A stretch of 64,000 bases of DNA from Acidipropionibacterium jensenii DSM 20535 (GCF_000425285.1 NZ_AUDD01000003.1:124001-188000); one strand, 5' to 3'. Shown: positions 9,630-19,423, counted from the stretch's first letter. Made by a program: numbers and translations. Notes: generated from the sequence alone by a model not told the origin.

Positions 9630-10467
9630 GGTGGCCACCCGGGTTCGCACCCTCGACGACGCCGACCTGGCCGACGTCATGGAGCTGTTGTCGACGGACC
9701 CGGTCGGCAATATCTTCCTGCTGTCGAGATTCGGACAGTTCGGTCTGGAGCGCCACCGGCTCGGCTGCTACGTCTTCGGCGCCTGGTCCGGTGAGCGGCT
9801 GGTCGGCGTGCTGCACGCCGGAGCCAATCTGGTGCCGGTGTGCACCGAGCCCGGGGTACTGGGGCGGCTGGCCGCCCATGTGGGTCCCTGGCGCCATGCC
9901 ACCTCCATCATGGGACGCGCCGACCTGGTGATCGCCCTGCACACCGAACTGGCCCGCCGATGGGGTCGGCCGTGGGCCCAGGCCCGGGAGATCAGGGCGC
10001 ACCAGCCGCTGATGGTGATGGGCCCTCACCCCGTGGTTGCGGCGGACCCGCGGGTGACGCTGGTGACCGGGCGCCACTTCAACTCCTACTTCGAGGCCGC
10101 GGTGGCGATGTACACCGAGGAGGTCGGCGTCACCCCGTTGGACTCCAGCAACGGCTACCGGCGTCACATGTCCGCTCTGGTGGATCTGCACAACTGCTTC
10201 GGGATCGTCGACGACGGGGTGGTGCGGTTCAAGTCCGACATCGGGGTGGCCTGGCGCGACGTCTGCCAGATCCAGGGAGTCTGGATGGATCCCGCCTGGC
10301 GTCACCACGGCTCCGCGGCCGCGGCGATGGCGGGGGTCGTGGAGCTGTGCCGGAGGCGCTATCCGACGGTCTCGCTGTACGTCAACGACTTCAACACCCC
10401 CGCGCTGAAGATGTACCGACGGGTGGGTTTCACGCAGGTCGGCGAGATGGCCACGGTCTTGTACTGA
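9595..10467 (+). CDS. DUF4081 GNAT-family N-acetyltransferase
   Basis: Predicted acetyl-CoA-dependent acyltransferase with unknown acceptor. It has up to 290 residues. The N-terminal part resembles DUF4081 ([20 protein letters not shown]), and the C-terminal GNAT core shows the acetyl-CoA loop region [21 protein letters not shown] and [17 protein letters not shown]. Position and architecture match Rv2867c, which follows ispG in mycobacteria. The start is uncertain: GTG at 9595 overlaps ispG by 35 bases, while GTG at 9631 just after the ispG stop would remove 12 residues. Confidence 0.88.
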   Translation: MTPVTLWSRSPEVATRVRTLDDADLADVMELLSTDPVGNIFLLSRFGQFGLERHRLGCYVFGAWSGERLVGVLHAGANLVPVCTEPGVLGRLAAHVGPWRHATSIMGRADLVIALHTELARRWGRPWAQAREIRAHQPLMVMGPHPVVAADPRVTLVTGRHFNSYFEAAVAMYTEEVGVTPLDSSNGYRRHMSALVDLHNCFGIVDDGVVRFKSDIGVAWRDVCQIQGVWMDPAWRHHGSAAAAMAGVVELCRRRYPTVSLYVNDFNTPALKMYRRVGFTQVGEMATVLY

Positions 10468-10482
10468 AACATCGTTGTAATG

Positions 10483-10497
10483 GGGTCGCGACGACCC
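10483..10497. repeat. Perfect inverted repeat before the ATP-grasp gene
   Basis: GGGTCG-CGA-CGACCC, 20 bases before the ATP-grasp start. It could be an operator or a short terminator; the sequence does not decide. Confidence 0.4.
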
Positions 10498-10516
10498 GTA
10501 ACACGGTGAGGGCAGC

Positions 10517-12160
10517 ATGCCCGGCATGGAGTCGTTGCTGGACGGATATCCCATCTCGCCGTCGATCCACGACGAGTTGCTCGGAGCGGACGCGGTCCGA
10601 CCTCCGTGCGAGAGGTTGGCGAGCGAGTTCGACCGGCTCGGGGTCGACGAGGTGCGCTCCCGGGCCGCCTATCTGGCCTCCCGATATGTCGACTCCGGCG
10701 TCACCTTCGACCTGGGCGGCACCGAGAAGCCCTTCCCCCTCGACATCATGCCGCGGATCATCACGGCCCCCGAGTGGAGCACCATCAGCACCGGCGTCGC
10801 CCAGCGGGTCTACGCCCTGGAACGCTTCCTCGGTGACATCTACGGCACCGGCAAGGTCTTCGACGACGGCGTGGTGCCGCGACGGCTCATCGTCACCTCT
10901 CCGAACTTCGCCCGCGAGGTGGCCGGCATCACCCCGGCCAACGGGGTCCGCATCCATGTCGCCGGCATCGACCTGATCCGTGACGGGGAGGGCACCATGA
11001 GGGTGCTCGAGGACAACGTCCGGATCCCCTCGGGGGTCTCCTACGTCCTCACCAACCGTGCCGCGATGGCCGGGGCGATGCCCGATGTGATGCGCCAGTA
11101 CGACGTCGAGCCCGTCGACATCTACCCCTCCCGACTGCGCGCCGCCCTGGAGGCGGCCGCTCCGGCCGGGGTGAGCGAGCCCAATGTCGTCGTCCTCACC
11201 CCCGGGATGTACAACTCCGCCTACTACGAGCACTCCCTGCTGGCCCGCACGATGGGCGTCCCGCTGGTCGAGGGCCCCGACCTGGTCTGTCAGCAGGGCC
11301 GCGTCTACGTGCGCACCACCCAGGGCCTCAACCGGGTCGACGTCATCTACCGACGGGTCGACGACGAGTTCCTCGACCCCGTGCACTTCCGCGGCGACAC
11401 GGTGCTGGGGGCCGCCGGCCTGGTCTCGGCGATGGCCAACGGGACGGTCACGATCGCCAACGGGATCGGCAACGGCGTCGCCGACGACAAGCTCATCTAC
11501 ACCTACCTGCCCGACCTCATCCGCTACTACTGCGGGGAGGAGCCGGTGCTGCCCAATGTGGACTCCTGGCGGCTGGAGGAGCCCGGCGCCCTGGAGGAGG
11601 TCCTGGACCGGCTCGACGAGCTGGTGGTCAAGCCCGTCGACGGGTCCGGCGGCAAGGGAATCATCATGGGCCCCGAGTGCACCCGCGAGGAGCTGGACGC
11701 CGCCCGGGTCAAACTGCGCTGCGACCCGCGCGGCTGGATCGCCCAGCCGCTCATCCAGCTGTCCACCGTACCGACCTTCGTCGGCGACCGGCTGCAGCCC
11801 CGGCGGGTCGACCTGCGCCCCTTCGCCATCAACGACGGGGATGCCATCTGGGTCCTTCCCGGGGGCCTGACCCGGGTCGCCCTGAGGGAGGGACAGTTCA
11901 TCGTCAACTCCTCCCAGGGAGGCGGCTCCAAGGACACCTGGGTGCTCGCCGACCGCGGCGCCGCCGAGCACGACAGCGTGCCGGCGATCCAGCTCCAGAC
12001 CGTCTCCCCCGAGGTGCCGATGTCTCCCCTGGTCGGCACCGAGCCGATGGAGAAGCCCGACCGGTCGGTCTGGGAGGCCCAGCAGGGCCAGCAGCAACAG
12101 ACCCGCCAGGTCCGTGGCGGTCACGACGAGTCCGCAGATGAGGTGGTGAAGCCATGCTGA
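10517..12160 (+). CDS. Circularly permuted ATP-grasp protein (DUF404/DUF407)
   Basis: Predicted ATP-dependent carboxylate-amine ligase; product unknown. It has 547 residues. The N terminus carries the family segment FLGDIYGTGKVFDDGVVPRRL and the hallmark HVAGIDLIRDGEGTMRVLEDNVRIPSG. Later, ELVVKPVDGSGGKGIIMG provides a typical ATP-grasp glycine-rich lysine loop. ATG follows GTGAGGG. The stop overlaps the next gene (ATGCTGA). The matching mycobacterial trio is Rv2411c-Rv2410c-Rv2409c. The last 45 residues are Gln/Glu-rich and probably disordered. Confidence 0.92.
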   Translation: MPGMESLLDGYPISPSIHDELLGADAVRPPCERLASEFDRLGVDEVRSRAAYLASRYVDSGVTFDLGGTEKPFPLDIMPRIITAPEWSTISTGVAQRVYALERFLGDIYGTGKVFDDGVVPRRLIVTSPNFAREVAGITPANGVRIHVAGIDLIRDGEGTMRVLEDNVRIPSGVSYVLTNRAAMAGAMPDVMRQYDVEPVDIYPSRLRAALEAAAPAGVSEPNVVVLTPGMYNSAYYEHSLLARTMGVPLVEGPDLVCQQGRVYVRTTQGLNRVDVIYRRVDDEFLDPVHFRGDTVLGAAGLVSAMANGTVTIANGIGNGVADDKLIYTYLPDLIRYYCGEEPVLPNVDSWRLEEPGALEEVLDRLDELVVKPVDGSGGKGIIMGPECTREELDAARVKLRCDPRGWIAQPLIQLSTVPTFVGDRLQPRRVDLRPFAINDGDAIWVLPGGLTRVALREGQFIVNSSQGGGSKDTWVLADRGAAEHDSVPAIQLQTVSPEVPMSPLVGTEPMEKPDRSVWEAQQGQQQQTRQVRGGHDESADEVVKPC

Positions 12161-13065
12161 GTCGGATGGCGGAGTCGATGTTCTGGATCGGGCGCTACCT
12201 GGAGAGAGCCGAGGATGTCGCCCGGATCCTCCAGGTCCACCTCGAGATCACCGCCGAGGAGACCGGGCGCCAGCGCAGCACCGACTCCCGCGCCCTGCTG
12301 GCCAGCCTCGGCGCCGAGCAGTCCGAGCAGGCCGGCCCCTCGGAGGTGTGGCGGGTGCTCGGCCACGACCCGGACTCGACGATCTCGATCGTCTCGGCCC
12401 TCTCCAGCTGCCGGCAGGCCGCCCGGAGGGCCCGCGAGGTGCTCTCCCTGGGCACCTGGGAGGAGATCAACCGGGCCTGGCGGGCGGTCGCCCAGGGCCA
12501 GCTCCGGAGCACCTACCAGCAGCTGGCGCTGCGCACCGTCCTGGACCACTGCTACGCCATCTCGGGGATCATCTACTCGACGATGAGCCACGACGAGGGG
12601 TGGGAGTTTCACCATCTCGGCCGCTCCATCGAGAGGATCGATGTGACCGCCAGACTCATCTCGGTGGCCCCGGTCACCGAGACCGAGAGACAGATCGCGA
12701 CCCTGCGGGCCTGCGGGGCCGACCACGCCTTCCTCATCAGTCGCGGTGGGGACCGCAGCCGGGGGGCGATCATCGACTTCCTGCTGCGCGATCGGTTGTG
12801 CCCCCGATCGGTGGTGCACTGCCTGGCAGAGGCCGACGCCTGCCTGGAGCGCCTGGACGTCGGGAGGCGGACCGGATTCCAGTCCGACGCCCAGCGACTG
12901 CTGGGCCGGGTCCGCGCCGAGATCGAGTACCGCTCCGACGAGGCCCTGCTGGTCGGACTTCCCGACCAGATGGCAGGGCTGAGCCGCACCTGCCACAGAG
13001 CCACCGATGCCCTGTCGGCCCACTACTTCCAGGGGGCCGACGCGTCCCAGTGGCACGAGGGATGA
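12154..13065 (+). CDS. Alpha-E (DUF403) domain protein
   Basis: All-helical protein of 303 residues that almost always accompanies the circularly permuted ATP-grasp protein; its biochemical role is unknown. The family N terminus MLSRMAESMFWIGRYLERAEDVARIL is intact, as is SMSHDEGWEFHHLGRSIERID-like sequence around residue 145-165. It overlaps the ATP-grasp gene by 7 bases, so the two are translationally coupled. Confidence 0.93.
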   Translation: MLSRMAESMFWIGRYLERAEDVARILQVHLEITAEETGRQRSTDSRALLASLGAEQSEQAGPSEVWRVLGHDPDSTISIVSALSSCRQAARRAREVLSLGTWEEINRAWRAVAQGQLRSTYQQLALRTVLDHCYAISGIIYSTMSHDEGWEFHHLGRSIERIDVTARLISVAPVTETERQIATLRACGADHAFLISRGGDRSRGAIIDFLLRDRLCPRSVVHCLAEADACLERLDVGRRTGFQSDAQRLLGRVRAEIEYRSDEALLVGLPDQMAGLSRTCHRATDALSAHYFQGADASQWHEG

Positions 13066-13068
13066 GCC

Positions 13069-13911
13069 ATGACCTCCACACTGCGTATCCAGCACCGCAC
13101 CGATGTCCACTACGACGGGCCGGTGATCCAGAGCTTCGACGAGGTCCGGATGACCCCGCTGTACTCCGACTCCCAGCTGATCAGGAGCACCTCGATCAGC
13201 ATCCTGCCCCACCCCTGGCAGTTCTCCTACGTCGACTACTGGGGCACCCAGGTGACCTCCTTCGAGCTGCACGAGCCCCACGACCGCCTCACGGTCAATG
13301 CGGACACCACCCTGGACATCGTCAAGCTTCCACACGTCGACTCGGGGATGACCCTTCCCGAGGTCGTCGCCGGGCACGACCGCTGGTACGAGTACGTCGT
13401 CACCTCGGCGGTCACCGATCCCGGTGACGAGCTGCGGGAGCGCACCCGGGAGCTGCTCCATGACTCCATGACCGTCAACCAGCTGGGCCATGCCGTCTCC
13501 GAGATGATCCACGACGAGGTGCACTACGTGCCCGGCTCCACCCGGGTCGACACCACCGCCCAACAGGCCTGGGAGGCCCGCTCCGGGGTCTGTCAGGACA
13601 TCGCCCACCTGGTGATCGGCTGCATGCGCAGCCTCGGCGTCCCGACCCGTTACGTCTCGGGGTACATGCTGCCGACCACCGACGCAGGTCTCGGGGAACC
13701 CGTCGACGGCCAGACCCACGCCTGGGTCCAGTGGTGGGACGGCGCCTGGACCGGATTCGACCCCACCAACATGATCGACTCCGGGGAGAGCCACGCCCGG
13801 GTCGGGATCGGACGCGAGTACGCCGACGTCGCCCCCTTCAAGGGAGTCTTCAGCGGACCGGGGGTCACCACCACCTATGAGGCCGCCGTCATCATCAGGA
13901 AGCTCGCCTGA
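13069..13911 (+). CDS. Transglutaminase-like cysteine protease family protein
   Basis: Predicted amidase, peptidase or acyl-transfer enzyme with the papain-like transglutaminase fold. It has 280 residues. The catalytic triad is complete: C175 (SGVCQDIAH), H217 (GQTHAWVQ) and D231 (GFDPTN). An N-terminal beta-rich domain typical of bacterial transglutaminases (LRIQHRTDVHYDGPV) precedes it. No signal peptide, so probably cytoplasmic. It starts 3 bases after the alpha-E gene, completing a three-gene unit that in other genomes is proposed to make and process a peptide-like bond. Confidence 0.92.
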   Translation: MTSTLRIQHRTDVHYDGPVIQSFDEVRMTPLYSDSQLIRSTSISILPHPWQFSYVDYWGTQVTSFELHEPHDRLTVNADTTLDIVKLPHVDSGMTLPEVVAGHDRWYEYVVTSAVTDPGDELRERTRELLHDSMTVNQLGHAVSEMIHDEVHYVPGSTRVDTTAQQAWEARSGVCQDIAHLVIGCMRSLGVPTRYVSGYMLPTTDAGLGEPVDGQTHAWVQWWDGAWTGFDPTNMIDSGESHARVGIGREYADVAPFKGVFSGPGVTTTYEAAVIIRKLA

Positions 13912-13967
13912 TCCCGCCCGGCCGTCGCACCAGCCTGCGCGGTGAACCCCCTCGGGCGGTTCTTCGG

Positions 13968-13973
13968 TAGGAT
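13968..13973 (+). promoter_or_regulatory. Predicted -10 of proS
   Basis: TAGGAT, 68 bases before the proS start and downstream of the transglutaminase gene. No clear -35. I saw no T-box-like specifier or antiterminator structure in the leader. Confidence 0.35.
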
Positions 13974-14041
13974 CTGCCCGGATCGTGCCTGGTCACGCCG
14001 ATGGGCGGCGGAGGGCTCAGCACGCACAGAAAGGTCACCAC

Positions 14042-15799
14042 GTGTTGACGCGCATGTCACAGCTGTTCGTCCGAACCCTTCGGGAGGACCCGGCCGATGC
14101 CGAGGTCCCCAGCCATCGCTGGCTGGTCCGCGCCGGGTACATCCGGCGGGCCGCCCCCGGCATCTACACCTGGCTGCCGCTGGGCCTGAAGGTGCTGCGC
14201 AAGGTCGAGGGAGTCGTCCGCGAGGAGATGGACGCGATGGGCGCCCAGGAGGTCCTCTTCCCGGGGCTGCTGCCTGCCGACCCCTACAAGCAGACCAACC
14301 GCTGGGTCGAGTACGGCGACAACCTGTTCCGGCTGACCGACCGCAAGAATGTCGAGATGCTGCTGGGGCCGACCCACGAGGAGATGTTCACCCTCCTGGT
14401 CAAGGACCTCTACTCCTCCTACAAGGACCTTCCGCTGGTCCTCTACCAGATCCAGAACAAGTACCGCGACGAGGCCCGTCCGCGCGCCGGGATCCTGCGC
14501 GGCCGCGAGTTCGTGATGAAGGACTCCTACTCCTTCGACGTCGACGACGCCGGACTGGACGTCGCCTACAACCGGCACCGCGAGGCCTACATCAGGATCT
14601 TCGACCGGCTGGGATTCGACTACGCCATCGTCAAGGCGATGTCGGGGCCGATGGGAGGGTCGCGCTCCGAGGAGTTCCTGGCCGTCTCCGAGAACGGCGA
14701 GGACACCTTCGTGCGCTCCCCGGGCGGATACGCCGCCAATGTCGAGGCGGTCACCGTCCCGGCCCCCGACCCGGTCGACTACTCCCAGGTGCCGGCCCCC
14801 GAGGTCGTCGACACCCCCGACGTGCCGACCATCGACACCCTGGTCGCGATGGCCAACGAGGTGAAGCCCCGCGCCGACCGGCCGTGGACCGGTGCCGACA
14901 CCCTCAAGAACGTCGTCTTCATGGTCACCGACCCCGACGGCACCCGCGCCCCCCTGGCGATCGGCCTGCCCGGAGACCGCGATGTCGACGAGAACCGGCT
15001 GGCCGCCGCCCTGGAGCCCTCGGTCGCCGAGCCCTTCGGCGAGGAGGACTTCGCCGCCAACCCGACCTTGGTCAAGGGATACATCGGGCCCCGCGCACTG
15101 GGCGAGAAGAACTCCTCGAAGGTCCGCTACCTCGTCGACCCCCGGGTGGTCACCGGCACCAGCTGGATCACCGGGGCCGACCAGGACGGTCACCACGTCT
15201 TCAACCTGGTGGCCGGCCGCGACTTCACCCCGGACGGCACGATCGACGTCGCCGAGGTGCGGGAGGGAGATCCCGCCCCCGACGGCTCGGGTCCCCTCAC
15301 CCTCACCCGCGGCATCGAGATGGGCCACATCTTCCAGCTCGGTCGCAAGTACGCCGACGCCCTGGGCCTGAAGGTCCTCGACCACAACGGCAAGCTCGTC
15401 ACCGTGACGATGGGCTCCTACGGCATCGGGGTCTCCCGTGCGGTGGGCGCCGTCGCCGAGTACACCTGCGACGACCGCGGGCTGGCCTGGCCGCGCGAAC
15501 TGGCTCCCTACGACGTCCACGTGCTGGCCACCGGCAAGGGATCCGAGATCCTCGACGAGGCCACCAGGATCGTCCGCGAGCTGGAGGACGCCGGGCTCGA
15601 CGTCCTGCTGGACGACCGGAAGGCCTCCCCGGGGGTCAAGTTCGCCGACTCCGAGGTGCTCGGCATGCCGACCTCCGTGGTGGTCGGACGCGGACTGAAG
15701 AACGGCGTCGTGGAGATCCGCGACCGCCGCTCCGGTGCGGCCCGCGAGGTGCCGGTGGCCGACGCCGTCGCCGAGGTGCTCACCGAGGTGCGCGGCTGA
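14042..15799 (+). CDS. proS: Prolyl-tRNA synthetase (bacterial type, with editing domain)
   Basis: Charges tRNA-Pro. It has 585 residues. Class II motif 2 is seen around [20 protein letters not shown], the INS/YbaK-like editing domain spans about 225-390, and motif 3 ([18 protein letters not shown]) and the anticodon-binding domain follow. GTG at 14042 is 7 bases after GAAAGG; the TTG one codon later is an alternative start. The INS domain marks the E. coli-type, not the eukaryote/archaeal-type, enzyme. Confidence 0.96.
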   Translation: MLTRMSQLFVRTLREDPADAEVPSHRWLVRAGYIRRAAPGIYTWLPLGLKVLRKVEGVVREEMDAMGAQEVLFPGLLPADPYKQTNRWVEYGDNLFRLTDRKNVEMLLGPTHEEMFTLLVKDLYSSYKDLPLVLYQIQNKYRDEARPRAGILRGREFVMKDSYSFDVDDAGLDVAYNRHREAYIRIFDRLGFDYAIVKAMSGPMGGSRSEEFLAVSENGEDTFVRSPGGYAANVEAVTVPAPDPVDYSQVPAPEVVDTPDVPTIDTLVAMANEVKPRADRPWTGADTLKNVVFMVTDPDGTRAPLAIGLPGDRDVDENRLAAALEPSVAEPFGEEDFAANPTLVKGYIGPRALGEKNSSKVRYLVDPRVVTGTSWITGADQDGHHVFNLVAGRDFTPDGTIDVAEVREGDPAPDGSGPLTLTRGIEMGHIFQLGRKYADALGLKVLDHNGKLVTVTMGSYGIGVSRAVGAVAEYTCDDRGLAWPRELAPYDVHVLATGKGSEILDEATRIVRELEDAGLDVLLDDRKASPGVKFADSEVLGMPTSVVVGRGLKNGVVEIRDRRSGAAREVPVADAVAEVLTEVRG

Positions 15800-15803
15800 G
15801 GTC

Positions 15804-16586
15804 GTGACCGTCCCTCTGGAGATCCTGGCCCTGCTGGTGGTGGCGGCCCTGGTCGCCGGCTGGGTGGACGCCGTGGTGGGCGGGGGAGGGCTGATCCAGC
15901 TTCCCAGCCTGCTGCTGGGGCTGCCCTCCGACACCCCGGTGGCCACCATCGCCGGGACCAACAAGGTCTCCTCCTTCGCCGGCACGCTGACCGCCGCGAC
16001 CGCCTACCTGCGCTCGGTGCGGGTGCACTGGCAACAGGCCCTGGCCATCATGACCGGGGCCTGCGCGGGTTCTGCCGGTGGAGCCCGCCTGGTGCAGTTC
16101 CTGCCCCGCCAGTGGTTCACTCCGATCGTCCTGGTGGTGCTGGTGGGGGTGGGGGTGTTCACCCTGCGCCGTCCCGCCCTGGGGGTGGAGAACCGGGTCC
16201 GCCACCAGGGCCGGGCCCTCCACCTGAGACTTCTCCTCATCGGCCTGCTGATCGGCTGCTACGACGGGGCGGTCGGGCCGGGGACCGGAACCTTCTTCGT
16301 GATCGCCCTGGTCTCACTGATCGGGTACGGCTTCCTGGAGGCCAGCGCGCTGGCGAAACTGGCGAATCTCACCACCAATGCGGCAGCCATCGCGGTGTTC
16401 TGGATCCACGGCGTCATCTGGTGGCGGGTCGGTCTGGTGATGGCCGCGGCCAATCTCACCGGTGGCTGGATCGGAGCCCGGATGGCGGTCCGCCACGGCA
16501 GCCGTTTCGTCCGCAAGGTCTTCCTGGTGACGGTGGCGGGACTTGCGGTGAAGCTGGCCTGGGACACCGTCGCCCAGTTCCGCTGA
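15804..16586 (+). CDS. TauE/SafE family (TSUP) membrane exporter
   Basis: Predicted exporter of sulfite, sulfonates or related organic anions; the substrate is not identifiable. It has 260 residues and about 8 hydrophobic segments, with the family N terminus VAGWVDAVVGGGGLIQLPSLLL and the second-half repeat GCYDGAVGPGTGTFFVIAL. GTG start 4 bases after the proS stop, so it is read as part of the proS transcript. Mycobacteria keep a different membrane gene (efpA) near proS. Confidence 0.88.
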   Translation: MTVPLEILALLVVAALVAGWVDAVVGGGGLIQLPSLLLGLPSDTPVATIAGTNKVSSFAGTLTAATAYLRSVRVHWQQALAIMTGACAGSAGGARLVQFLPRQWFTPIVLVVLVGVGVFTLRRPALGVENRVRHQGRALHLRLLLIGLLIGCYDGAVGPGTGTFFVIALVSLIGYGFLEASALAKLANLTTNAAAIAVFWIHGVIWWRVGLVMAAANLTGGWIGARMAVRHGSRFVRKVFLVTVAGLAVKLAWDTVAQFR

Positions 16587-16594
16587 GGGTCCGC

Positions 16595-17536
16595 TCAGAC
16601 CCAGCCCGGCCAGCCCGGCAGCGGCACCCCGTAGTGGGTGAGGAAGCTCATCGACTCGGTCATCGCGAGCATCGCGGCCCGTCGGTCGGCGCCGTCGGCG
16701 GCGGCCGTCACCCGTCCCCAGCCGGCCAGCACGCCGCGCTCCAGGCCGCTCCACAGGGTCCGGGTGGAGGCCGCGTCCGAGGGGGTGGCCGGCATCGGGT
16801 AGCCGGGCTGAAGGGGGGTGGGGGAGGCCGAGGCGGCCCGCAGGGAGGCCCGGAGGGAGGTCTTCTGATGCTCGACGCGCTGCAGCCGGTCCACACCCGT
16901 GGCGTGCAGCGGATCGGTCGAGGAGAGCCTTCCGACTCCCCACTCCAGTCCGGTGGACAGGGCGTTGAGTCGGCTCAGCAGCACCTGCCGCGCCGCTGTC
17001 AGCGGTTCGGAGGGGACCGTCACCGGGTAGGCGTCACCGAGTTCGGGGGCCGGGCCGGTGAACCTGACCGAGTTGGAGAAGACGGTCAGGCTCGCCCAGA
17101 TGAGCGTCCAGGACGGGTCATCGGACCGGCCTGCGATCTCCAGATAGTCTCGGCCGGCGACACGCTCGGCCGTGATCAGCTGCAGCTGCGGGGACACGGT
17201 CGAGGGGGAGGCGGGGCTCGAGGGGGTCACCGGGATGACCGGGGTGGTGTCGGCACTGCGTCCGGCCAGTGGGTCGATCTGTGCCAGCACGGTGGCGTGG
17301 CCGGTGTGCACGGCGGCGATCCCGGCCTGTCCGGCGGCCCGGGCCAGTTGCGCCAGGGTCGCTTCGGTGGACACCGCGGAGCGCCGTTCGGCGGTCACCG
17401 GCGGCGTGGCCGAGGCGCGTCGGTCCTCACCGCTGCCGACCAGCGGCGAGACCCGGTAGCAGCCCGACAGGGAGGCCGCAGCCAGTCCGAGAGTCGCCAT
17501 CATCACGGTGCGTCTGCTGGGGGTGGCCGAACTCAT
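16595..17536 (-). CDS. DUF4439 (ferritin-like helical) lipoprotein
   Basis: Function unknown. It has 313 residues. After a basic head (MSSATPSRR) there is a hydrophobic signal ending in the lipobox LSGC, so it is predicted to be a lipid-anchored surface protein. The C-terminal third is helical and ends SFLTHYGVPLPGWPGWV, matching the end of DUF4439 proteins. Rv2844, also DUF4439, lies between proS and rimP in mycobacteria, so the position is conserved. The middle (about 95-130) is Pro/Ser/Thr-rich linker. ATG at 17536 has no ribosome-binding site; TACCCT is 7 bases upstream. Confidence 0.8.
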   Translation of the reverse strand: MSSATPSRRTVMMATLGLAAASLSGCYRVSPLVGSGEDRRASATPPVTAERRSAVSTEATLAQLARAAGQAGIAAVHTGHATVLAQIDPLAGRSADTTPVIPVTPSSPASPSTVSPQLQLITAERVAGRDYLEIAGRSDDPSWTLIWASLTVFSNSVRFTGPAPELGDAYPVTVPSEPLTAARQVLLSRLNALSTGLEWGVGRLSSTDPLHATGVDRLQRVEHQKTSLRASLRAASASPTPLQPGYPMPATPSDAASTRTLWSGLERGVLAGWGRVTAAADGADRRAAMLAMTESMSFLTHYGVPLPGWPGWV

Positions 17537-17543
17537 GGGCACA

Positions 17544-17567
17544 AGGGTATCGGTCGTCTCGTAGACT
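17544..17567. promoter_or_regulatory. Divergent promoters for the DUF4439 lipoprotein and rimP
   Basis: The minus-strand TACCCT (17549-17544) lies 7 bases from the lipoprotein ATG. The plus-strand TAGACT (17562-17567) lies 39 bases before rimP. The two -10 boxes are only 12 bases apart. Confidence 0.55.
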
Positions 17568-17606
17568 GGCCCCCACAACAGCAGGGACAACAGAACGAGG
17601 CCAGGG

Positions 17607-18134
17607 ATGAACGCGAATCAGCTCAGTGAGCTCATCGAGCCGTTGCTCGCACAGTTCGGGATGGAGCTGGACAAGCTGGATGTCGTCGCCGCCGGGAGAC
17701 GCCGTCTGGTCCGGGTGACCGTCGACGGGGACGGTGCCGACGGACACGGACCCGGCCTCGACGACATCGGAGAGGCCACCTCGGCCCTGTCGAAGGCGCT
17801 CGACGCCTCCGAGGTGCCGGGGGAGGCTCCGTACACCCTGGAGGTCACCTCCCGGGGGGTCGGGACCCCGCTGACCCTGCCCAGGCACTACCGCCGCAAC
17901 ATCGGCCGGCTGCTGGCGGTCACCCTCGACGCGGCCGAGGGCGCCAGGCCCGAGAAGATCACCGGACGGATCACCGCCGCCACCGGGACCACCGTCACCC
18001 TCGAGGTGCCGGCCCCCGGCTCCAAGCCGCACAAGCCACTCACCGTCAGTCGTGAGATCCCGCTCGACCAGATCCGGCGCGCTGTCGTCCAGGTCGAGCT
18101 CAACCGCAAGTCAGAGAATGCTGAGGAGAACTGA
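17607..18134 (+). CDS. rimP: Ribosome maturation factor RimP
   Basis: Assembly factor for the 30S subunit. It has 175 residues in two domains. The N-terminal alpha/beta domain contains DLDDIGEATSALSKALD-like sequence (LDDIGEATSALSKALDASE) and the YTLEVTSRGVGTPLTLPRHYRRNIGR core; the C-terminal domain is SH3-like. First gene of the rimP-nusA-ylxR operon, one base from nusA. Confidence 0.95.
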   Translation: MNANQLSELIEPLLAQFGMELDKLDVVAAGRRRLVRVTVDGDGADGHGPGLDDIGEATSALSKALDASEVPGEAPYTLEVTSRGVGTPLTLPRHYRRNIGRLLAVTLDAAEGARPEKITGRITAATGTTVTLEVPAPGSKPHKPLTVSREIPLDQIRRAVVQVELNRKSENAEEN

Positions 18135-18135
18135 G

Positions 18136-19146
18136 ATGGACATCGATCTGGCCGCGTTGCGCATGATCGAACGCGAGAAGGAGATCCCGCTCGACTACCT
18201 CGTCGAGACTCTCGAGGACGCCCTGCTCAACGCCTACGCGAAGACCGAGCACCCCGTCAAGGACGCCCGTGTCGAGCTCGACCGCAAGACCGGCAACGTC
18301 GCGGTGATGGTCCCCGAGCGCAATGAGGAGGAGGAGATCGTCGGCTGGTACGACGGCACCCCCTCCGACTTCGGCAGGGTGGCGGCATCCACCGCCCGGC
18401 AGGTGATCTTCCAGCGTCTGCGCGAGGCCGAGGACGAGCAGAAGTACGGACAGTTCCAGGCCGTCGAGGGGGACGTCGTCACCGGCGTCGTCCAGCAGTC
18501 CTTCCGCGACACCCGCACGGTGCACGTCGACCTGGGCGCCATCGAGGCCATCATGCCGCCCGCCGAGCAGGTGCCCGGCGAGAAGTACACCCACGGGCGC
18601 CGCCTGCGGGTCTACGTGGTCGCGGTCCGCAAGGAGCTGCGCGGCCCCCAGGTGGTCGTCTCCCGGACCCACCCGAACTTGGTGCGCAAGCTCTTCGCCC
18701 TGGAGGTCCCCGAGATCGAGCAGGGGGTCGTCGAGATCAAGGCCCTGGCCCGGGAGGCCGGCCACCGCTCGAAGATCGCGGTCACCTCGCACAATCCCGA
18801 TGTCTCGGCCAAGGGGGCCTGCATCGGGCCGATGGGCCAGCGGGTCCGCGCGGTGATGCACGAACTGGACGACGAGAAGATCGACATCATCGACTGGTCG
18901 GAGGATCCGGCCACCTTCGTCGGGGCCGCGCTGTCCCCGGCCAAGGTCAAGAGCGTCACGGTGGTCGACCCGGCCACCCGCGCCACCCGCGTCGTGGTGC
19001 CCGACTACCAGCTCTCCCTGGCGATCGGGCGGGAGGGCCAGAACGCCCGGCTTGCCAACCGGCTGACGGGCTGGCGGATCGACATCGTGCCGGACAATCC
19101 CGTCGACACCGCCGGACCGGCCACCACCGCCCCCGCCCAGCAGTGA
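18136..19146 (+). CDS. nusA: Transcription termination/antitermination protein NusA
   Basis: RNA polymerase-associated factor that modulates pausing and termination. It has 336 residues: N-terminal RNAP-binding domain (1-125), S1 domain (about 130-200, GDVVTGVVQQSFRDTRTVHVDLG), then two KH domains (about 225-330, with GACIGPMGQRVRAVM and AIGREGQNARLANRLTGW). It lacks the C-terminal acidic repeats of E. coli NusA, as is normal in actinobacteria. The ATG follows GAGGAG; an upstream open extension into rimP was rejected. Confidence 0.97.
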   Translation: MDIDLAALRMIEREKEIPLDYLVETLEDALLNAYAKTEHPVKDARVELDRKTGNVAVMVPERNEEEEIVGWYDGTPSDFGRVAASTARQVIFQRLREAEDEQKYGQFQAVEGDVVTGVVQQSFRDTRTVHVDLGAIEAIMPPAEQVPGEKYTHGRRLRVYVVAVRKELRGPQVVVSRTHPNLVRKLFALEVPEIEQGVVEIKALAREAGHRSKIAVTSHNPDVSAKGACIGPMGQRVRAVMHELDDEKIDIIDWSEDPATFVGAALSPAKVKSVTVVDPATRATRVVVPDYQLSLAIGREGQNARLANRLTGWRIDIVPDNPVDTAGPATTAPAQQ

Positions 19147-19418
19147 GTCGGTCGGGGGGCCGCCCGACGCAGCGCACCTGCGTGGGGTGCCGGCTCACCG
19201 GCGACCCGGCGACGATGGTGAGGTTCGTTCTCAGCGGAGACGCCGGCACCGGGTGGCTGGTCCGCCTGGACCCGACCTCCGCAGCCCCGGGCCGGGGTGC
19301 CCATCTGCACCCGGACCGGGGGTGCTGGCAGGCGGCGGCTCGGGGAGGCTTCGCACGGTCATTCCGCCGCAGAGTGAGGGTTGAGGCCCCGGACCGCCCC
19401 TGGGCGGCCGGCGACTGA
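19143..19418 (+). CDS. ylxR: YlxR/RnpM family RNA-binding protein (DUF448)
   Basis: Small basic nucleic-acid-binding protein of 91 residues. Its family signature is RTCVGCR at 11-17. The Bacillus homologue is reported to bind and modulate RNase P (RnpM). The GTG start overlaps the nusA stop by four bases (GTGA), so translation is coupled. A 13-bp hairpin begins 6 bases after its stop and closes the operon. Confidence 0.93.
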   Translation: MSRSGGRPTQRTCVGCRLTGDPATMVRFVLSGDAGTGWLVRLDPTSAAPGRGAHLHPDRGCWQAAARGGFARSFRRRVRVEAPDRPWAAGD

Positions 19419-19423
19419 GCACC

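Noticed and set aside
13912-14041. T-box leader before proS
   Set aside because: No specifier loop, T-box sequence or terminator/antiterminator pair could be found in the 130 bases.
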